Of a stretch of 9,540 nt of DNA, positions 6,748-9,540 are shown in pieces. This DNA comes from Cryomorphaceae bacterium (GTDB taxonomy: Bacteria > Bacteroidota > Bacteroidia > Flavobacteriales_D > Crocinitomicaceae), in contig JAIXRD010000297.1 of the NCBI GenBank assembly GCA_027485365.1, positions 1 through 9,540 on the forward strand, in the 5' to 3' direction. A program made the position numbers and the translations under genes. Position 1 is the stretch's first letter. Every line of letters begins with the position of its first letter. The notes under the pieces are model-generated. The model had not been told where the DNA came from. It made no database searches and saw nothing but the letters and a program-made list of their open reading frames with translations.

Positions 6748-6778
6748 CAAAGATAAGGGATGTTTGGGCTCTCATAAA
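6748..6778 (-). promoter_or_regulatory. Putative lysS promoter
   Basis: On the minus strand TTTA (6778-6775), a 19-base spacer and TATCTTTG (6755-6748) give a perfect -7 box and a one-mismatch -33 box. The -33 box overlaps the last Leu codon of mgtE. The start would lie near 6741, leaving a leader of about 13-15 bases with no Shine-Dalgarno sequence. The -7 box is followed by CACC, as at the aminopeptidase promoter. Confidence 0.6.
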
Positions 6779-8127
6779 TTAAAAAGGAGCATTCCAATAC
6801 TAAAATATATAAACAACCCAATAATATCATTCAATGTAGTAACAAATGGACCAATCGCGAGCGCTGGATCAATGCGATATCGATGAAGCAACATCGGAAA
6901 CAGCGTACCAAAGGTTGCTGCAAATACAATCACGGTTAACAAGGATAAACTAACCACGGTTGCTAACTGAATTCCTGAAAAAACCGAGGCGATTCCGAAT
7001 ATGAGTCCAGATAAAATAATACCATTCATTAATCCTACTCCGGCTTCTCTAACCAACCTTGGAAAAATTCGTTTTAAGCCGTGATCACCTTTTGCAATAG
7101 ATTGCACCACAATTGCGGAAGATTGGACTCCAACATTTCCACCCATGGCGGTAATTAAGGGAATAAAAAAGGCTAACGCGGGTATTTTTGAAAGTCCCCC
7201 TTCAAAACTTGAAATCACCTTCGCTCCTATCGTACCGCCAATCATCGCAATAATCAACCATGGGAGCCTTGAAAACCCAGACCGCCAAAAGGAAGAGTTT
7301 GCATCTGTCCGATCACTGATACCGGTAGCCATTTTGAAGTCCTTATCCGCTTCTTCACGAATAAAATCCACCACGTCATCCAAGGTGATTCTACCCACAA
7401 GTTTGTTTTGATAATCTACAACGGGGATAGAAACCAAGTCATATTTCTCCATAATACGAGCCACTTCTTCGGCCGTATCGCTTGTTTTAACCTTGATGAT
7501 GTTTTTAGATTGATAGAGTTCTTCTATTGTTGTGCGGGTATCGGCAAACAATAATCTTTTCAAGGAGAGCACCCCCACCAGCTGATCAGATTCATTCACA
7601 ACAAAGATATTGTATACCTTTTCAACGTCTTCCGCCTGCTTCCTTAATTCAATTAACGCGCGACGAACCGTCCATTCTACATGCGCTTGAAAAAACTCTT
7701 TTTGCATTAGCCCTCCGGCGGTGTCTTCATCGTAATTCAATAAATCAACGATGTCTTCCGCTGCATCATCATCCTCCATTTGGGAGATGACCTCATGGAT
7801 TTGATCTTTGGGTAGTTCTGCTAAGATGTCGGCCGCATCATCTGAATCCAAATTCTCAAGCTGATCCGCAATTTCTTTTGATGATAACGAAGCGATGAAT
7901 CGATCCCGCACCTCCTCGTCTAATTCCATTAATATATCCGCCTGAAGGTCTTCATCTTCGGCTAGATAATAAATGTACTTGGCTTCCTCGTTTGAAAGTT
8001 TATCCAAAATTTCCGCAATATCTGCATAGTGCAGATGAAGGACCTGATCAATAAGCCACACCGAATCGTCGTTGGCAACACGAGATCGTATTTCCTGTAA
8101 AAACTCTTTAGTTAGTTCGTGACTCAT
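6772..8127 (-). CDS. mgtE: Magnesium transporter MgtE
   Basis: This is an inner-membrane, Mg2+-gated Mg2+ channel/transporter working as a homodimer. The 451 residues match Thermus MgtE in length and order. An acidic superhelical N domain spans ~5-135, rich in Asp/Glu runs such as NLDSDDAADILAELP. A CBS pair follows at ~145-262, with VLSLKRLL and GRITLDDVVDFI strands/helices. After a plug-helix linker come five membrane helices from ~288 to 450. PLITAMGGNVGVQSSA (323-338) and DPALAIGPFVTTLNDIIG (420-437) are the pore signatures, and D434 corresponds to the pore aspartate D432 of Thermus MgtE. Acidic N/CBS surfaces are the known Mg2+ sensor, so control is likely at the protein level. The stop is TGA. 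It lies 79 bases after sod and 44 before lysS, all co-oriented; I see no clear promoter or terminator in the sod-mgtE gap. Confidence 0.96.
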   Translation of the reverse strand: MSHELTKEFLQEIRSRVANDDSVWLIDQVLHLHYADIAEILDKLSNEEAKYIYYLAEDEDLQADILMELDEEVRDRFIASLSSKEIADQLENLDSDDAADILAELPKDQIHEVISQMEDDDAAEDIVDLLNYDEDTAGGLMQKEFFQAHVEWTVRRALIELRKQAEDVEKVYNIFVVNESDQLVGVLSLKRLLFADTRTTIEELYQSKNIIKVKTSDTAEEVARIMEKYDLVSIPVVDYQNKLVGRITLDDVVDFIREEADKDFKMATGISDRTDANSSFWRSGFSRLPWLIIAMIGGTIGAKVISSFEGGLSKIPALAFFIPLITAMGGNVGVQSSAIVVQSIAKGDHGLKRIFPRLVREAGVGLMNGIILSGLIFGIASVFSGIQLATVVSLSLLTVIVFAATFGTLFPMLLHRYRIDPALAIGPFVTTLNDIIGLFIYFSIGMLLFNL

Positions 8128-8206
8128 TAATAAGTGGTATTATCCTTCCTTACGAATTATATAATAAAAAGTTCTCCCCGGGATTGAAAAGAAAGCGTTG
8201 GAATGA

Positions 8207-8935
8207 TTATTTGCCCTTCTTTTTGTTTTTCTTGACGCTTTTTAGTCGGGAAAGCAAGCTGGTATTTGATTTGGCCGCATCATATTTTTCGGAGACTTTA
8301 GACCAATCCACAAGGTCCCAAACCGCGGTTAAATAATCGGCGCGACGATTTTGGTAATTCAAATAATAGGCGTGTTCCCACACGTCGATTCCTAACACTG
8401 GGATTCCGCGATCTTCACATAGCCCCATTAACGCATTATCTTGATTTGGGGTTGAAATGACCTTCAAAGAACCCGATGGTGTAACCATGAGCCAAGCCCA
8501 TCCCGAGCCAAAACGACTCATTGCCGCACTAAACATCTGCTTCTTGAGGGAGTCCATGTTTCCAAAATCTATAACAATTGCTTGATTTAACGAGGATCCA
8601 CAGGCGCCTTGTCTTGATTTTGGAGCCAAAATTTCCCAGAACAAACTATGGTTGTAATGCCCTCCCGCATTATTCCTAACCGCATCGGACACAACCGGAG
8701 TAATGAATAATAAAATTTCTTCCAATGACCTGCCTTCCAACATCGTTCCTTTTATGGCTTTGTTCAGGTTGTTCACATAGGCCTGGTGATGTTTTGTTAG
8801 GTGGATTTCCATCGTTTGCGCATCAATATTTGGTGCATAATCACTGTATGCGTAGGGCAATTTAGGCAGCACAAACGGTTGAGCGAAAGACGACAAGGTC
8901 AGCAAGAGAACAAAAAGGAATAATTGATTGCGCAT
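8207..8935 (-). CDS. Superoxide dismutase, Mn-type Fe/Mn family, with signal peptide
   Basis: It converts superoxide to oxygen and hydrogen peroxide. The 242 residues begin with a secretion signal: MRNQ, a hydrophobic run FLFVLLLTLSSFA (6-18), and likely cleavage after A18. The mature enzyme starts near LPKLPYAY. Metal ligands are H45 (TMEIH), H96 (GGHYNHS), D184 and H188 (DVWEHAYYLNYQNRR). Gly at the position four before H96 and Gln165 in PNQDNALMG are the Mn-type pattern rather than the Fe-type Gln-x-x-Asn-His; cambialistic use cannot be excluded. The last ~10 residues are a lysine-rich tail (KSVKKNKKKGK). No Met codon lies between M1 and M42, so the signal is part of the main reading, although a GTG at V22 (8872) could give a cytoplasmic form. 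The gene is divergent from ileS across 105 bases and upstream of mgtE. Confidence 0.94.
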   Translation of the reverse strand: MRNQLFLFVLLLTLSSFAQPFVLPKLPYAYSDYAPNIDAQTMEIHLTKHHQAYVNNLNKAIKGTMLEGRSLEEILLFITPVVSDAVRNNAGGHYNHSLFWEILAPKSRQGACGSSLNQAIVIDFGNMDSLKKQMFSAAMSRFGSGWAWLMVTPSGSLKVISTPNQDNALMGLCEDRGIPVLGIDVWEHAYYLNYQNRRADYLTAVWDLVDWSKVSEKYDAAKSNTSLLSRLKSVKKNKKKGK

Positions 8936-9008
8936 TTTTATTTGTAAAGTTACAAAACATCTCGTAGTGCTTCAGGTTATTTCTTCCTGATTTTTGCGCA
9001 TTTCTTCG

Positions 9009-9016
9009 TAATTTTG
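9009..9016 (+). promoter_or_regulatory. Putative -7 element of the ileS promoter
   Basis: TAATTTTG is a perfect TAnnTTTG box 24 bases before the ileS ATG at 9041, which would give a leader of about 18 bases. The nearest TTTG upstream (8993-8996) leaves only a 12-base spacer, shorter than usual, so the -33 half is unclear. It lies in the 105-base divergent spacer shared with the sod gene. Confidence 0.5.
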
Positions 9017-9040
9017 AGCCTTATTAAATCAACCACAACC

Positions 9041-9540
9041 ATGGGGTTTCGGGAATATAAAGGGCTAAATCTGCCAAACATCACAGAAGAATTACTCGCT
9101 TATTGGGAGGCAAACGATATTTTCAAAAAATCTATTGATCAGAAAGGTTCAGAAGGAAACTTTGTGTTCTATGAAGGCCCTCCCTCCGCTAATGGGGTGC
9201 CGGGAATTCACCATGTCATGGGCCGTGCGATAAAAGACACTTTTTGTCGATATAAAACGCTGAAAGGCTATAAAGTAAACCGGAAAGCCGGTTGGGACAC
9301 CCATGGCTTGCCCGTTGAACTTGGCGTGGAAAAAGAACTTGGAATCACCAAAGAAGACATCGGAACCAAAATCACGATTGATGAATATAATGCCGCATGT
9401 AAAAAAGCGGTAATGAAATACACCGACATTTGGAATAAGCTCACCAAAGACATGGGCTATTGGGTGGATATGAGTGATCCCTATGTGACCTACGACAGTA
9501 AATATATGGAGTCTGTTTGGTGGTTGCTCGGACAGCTCTA
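9041..9540 (+). CDS. ileS: Isoleucine--tRNA ligase, type 2 (N-terminal part; runs off window)
   Basis: This class I synthetase attaches isoleucine to tRNA(Ile). Only 166 codons are visible, from ATG 9041 to the right edge; the full enzyme is usually over 1,000 residues. The N-terminal Rossmann start FVFYEGPPSANGVPG (41-55) and GWDTHGLPVELGVEKELGI are the eukaryote-like IleRS2 form found in many Bacteroidota. The class I signature HXGH is rearranged: residues 55-58 read G-I-H-H (codons 9203-9214), followed by VMGRAIKD. Type 2 enzymes resist mupirocin, and those with GXHH are reported to be extremely resistant. The KMSKS loop, editing domain and C-terminus lie outside the window. The ATG is preceded by A/C-rich sequence without a Shine-Dalgarno. 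The upstream sod gene is divergent. Confidence 0.96.
   Translation, partial: MGFREYKGLNLPNITEELLAYWEANDIFKKSIDQKGSEGNFVFYEGPPSANGVPGIHHVMGRAIKDTFCRYKTLKGYKVNRKAGWDTHGLPVELGVEKELGITKEDIGTKITIDEYNAACKKAVMKYTDIWNKLTKDMGYWVDMSDPYVTYDSKYMESVWWLLGQL

Noticed and set aside
6713..8127. Similar first codons of lysS and mgtE (MSQEL and MSHEL) as a duplicated leader
   Set aside because: The likeness covers only about five codons and the proteins are unrelated. It is best explained by common codon preference at starts.
8156..8165. ATTATATAAT palindrome in the sod-mgtE gap as a mgtE promoter or operator
   Set aside because: It resembles a TATAAT box, but the other promoters in this window use TAnnTTTG. 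Short AT palindromes are expected by chance in this composition, and no second element accompanies it.
8168..8192. GC-rich CCCCGGG patch with nearby T-run as a terminator after sod
   Set aside because: CCCGGG is self-complementary with no loop, and I could not pair flanking arms into a stem on the minus strand.
8128..8206. Search for a magnesium riboswitch ahead of mgtE
   Set aside because: Only 79 bases separate sod and mgtE, and they contain no convincing multi-stem structure. An M-box type leader would need more space.
8945..8952. TAACTTTA on the minus strand ahead of the sod gene as a promoter -7 box
   Set aside because: The final G of TAnnTTTG is missing, no TTTG lies 18-21 bases upstream, and the predicted start would nearly coincide with the ATG. 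It is too weak to list as a feature.
1..9540. Mobile elements, CRISPR arrays, tRNA or rRNA genes, toxin-antitoxin or defence cassettes
   Set aside because: Nearly all sequence is accounted for by recognised housekeeping genes. I saw no repeated spacers, terminal inverted repeats, transposase motifs or tRNA-like folds.

Overview
The window is a compact, moderately AT-rich piece of a Bacteroidota chromosome, most likely Flavobacteriales or a close relative. Four things point there. The protein family variants look bacteroidotal: a short RNase G without a degradosome tail, an HU/IHF-type protein with the GRNISKN arm, LysS with an extra C-terminal domain, and a type 2 IleRS. Several gene fronts carry the Bacteroidota promoter element TAnnTTTG. 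No start has a convincing Shine-Dalgarno sequence at normal spacing. Spacers are very short, and no stretch over about 115 bases lacks a gene.

Layout. Positions 1-2387 (minus strand) hold mutY (adenine glycosylase, DNA repair) followed by an M17 leucyl aminopeptidase that runs off the left edge. Divergent from mutY, 2500-5042 (plus strand) holds an HU-family nucleoid protein, a hairpin/U-tract that overlaps a near-perfect promoter, a 30-residue very basic protein resembling ribosomal bS22/mS38 (AURKAIP1/COX24 family), ribonuclease G starting at TTG, and recX overlapping rng by one base. Positions 5039-8935 (minus strand) hold, in transcription order, a secreted Mn-type superoxide dismutase, the magnesium transporter mgtE and lysS. 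The lysS stop codon interlocks with that of recX. From 9041 (plus strand) ileS begins and runs off the right edge.

How the genes relate. This is housekeeping DNA: translation (lysS, ileS, the bS22-like protein), RNA processing (rng), genome maintenance (mutY, HU, recX), ion and redox homeostasis (mgtE, sod) and peptide turnover (aminopeptidase). The hup - small basic protein - rng - recX block may be a loose growth-related unit. sod, mgtE and lysS are co-oriented, but lysS has its own promoter.

I found no mobile element, CRISPR array, tRNA, rRNA, toxin-antitoxin or defence cassette, and no convincing new multi-gene system. The points most worth a second look are the swapped GXHH class I signature in IleRS, linked in the literature to extreme mupirocin resistance; the unlisted 30-residue ribosomal-type gene; the HU arm lacking its intercalating proline; the promoter embedded at a terminator; and a possibly leaderless aminopeptidase transcript.
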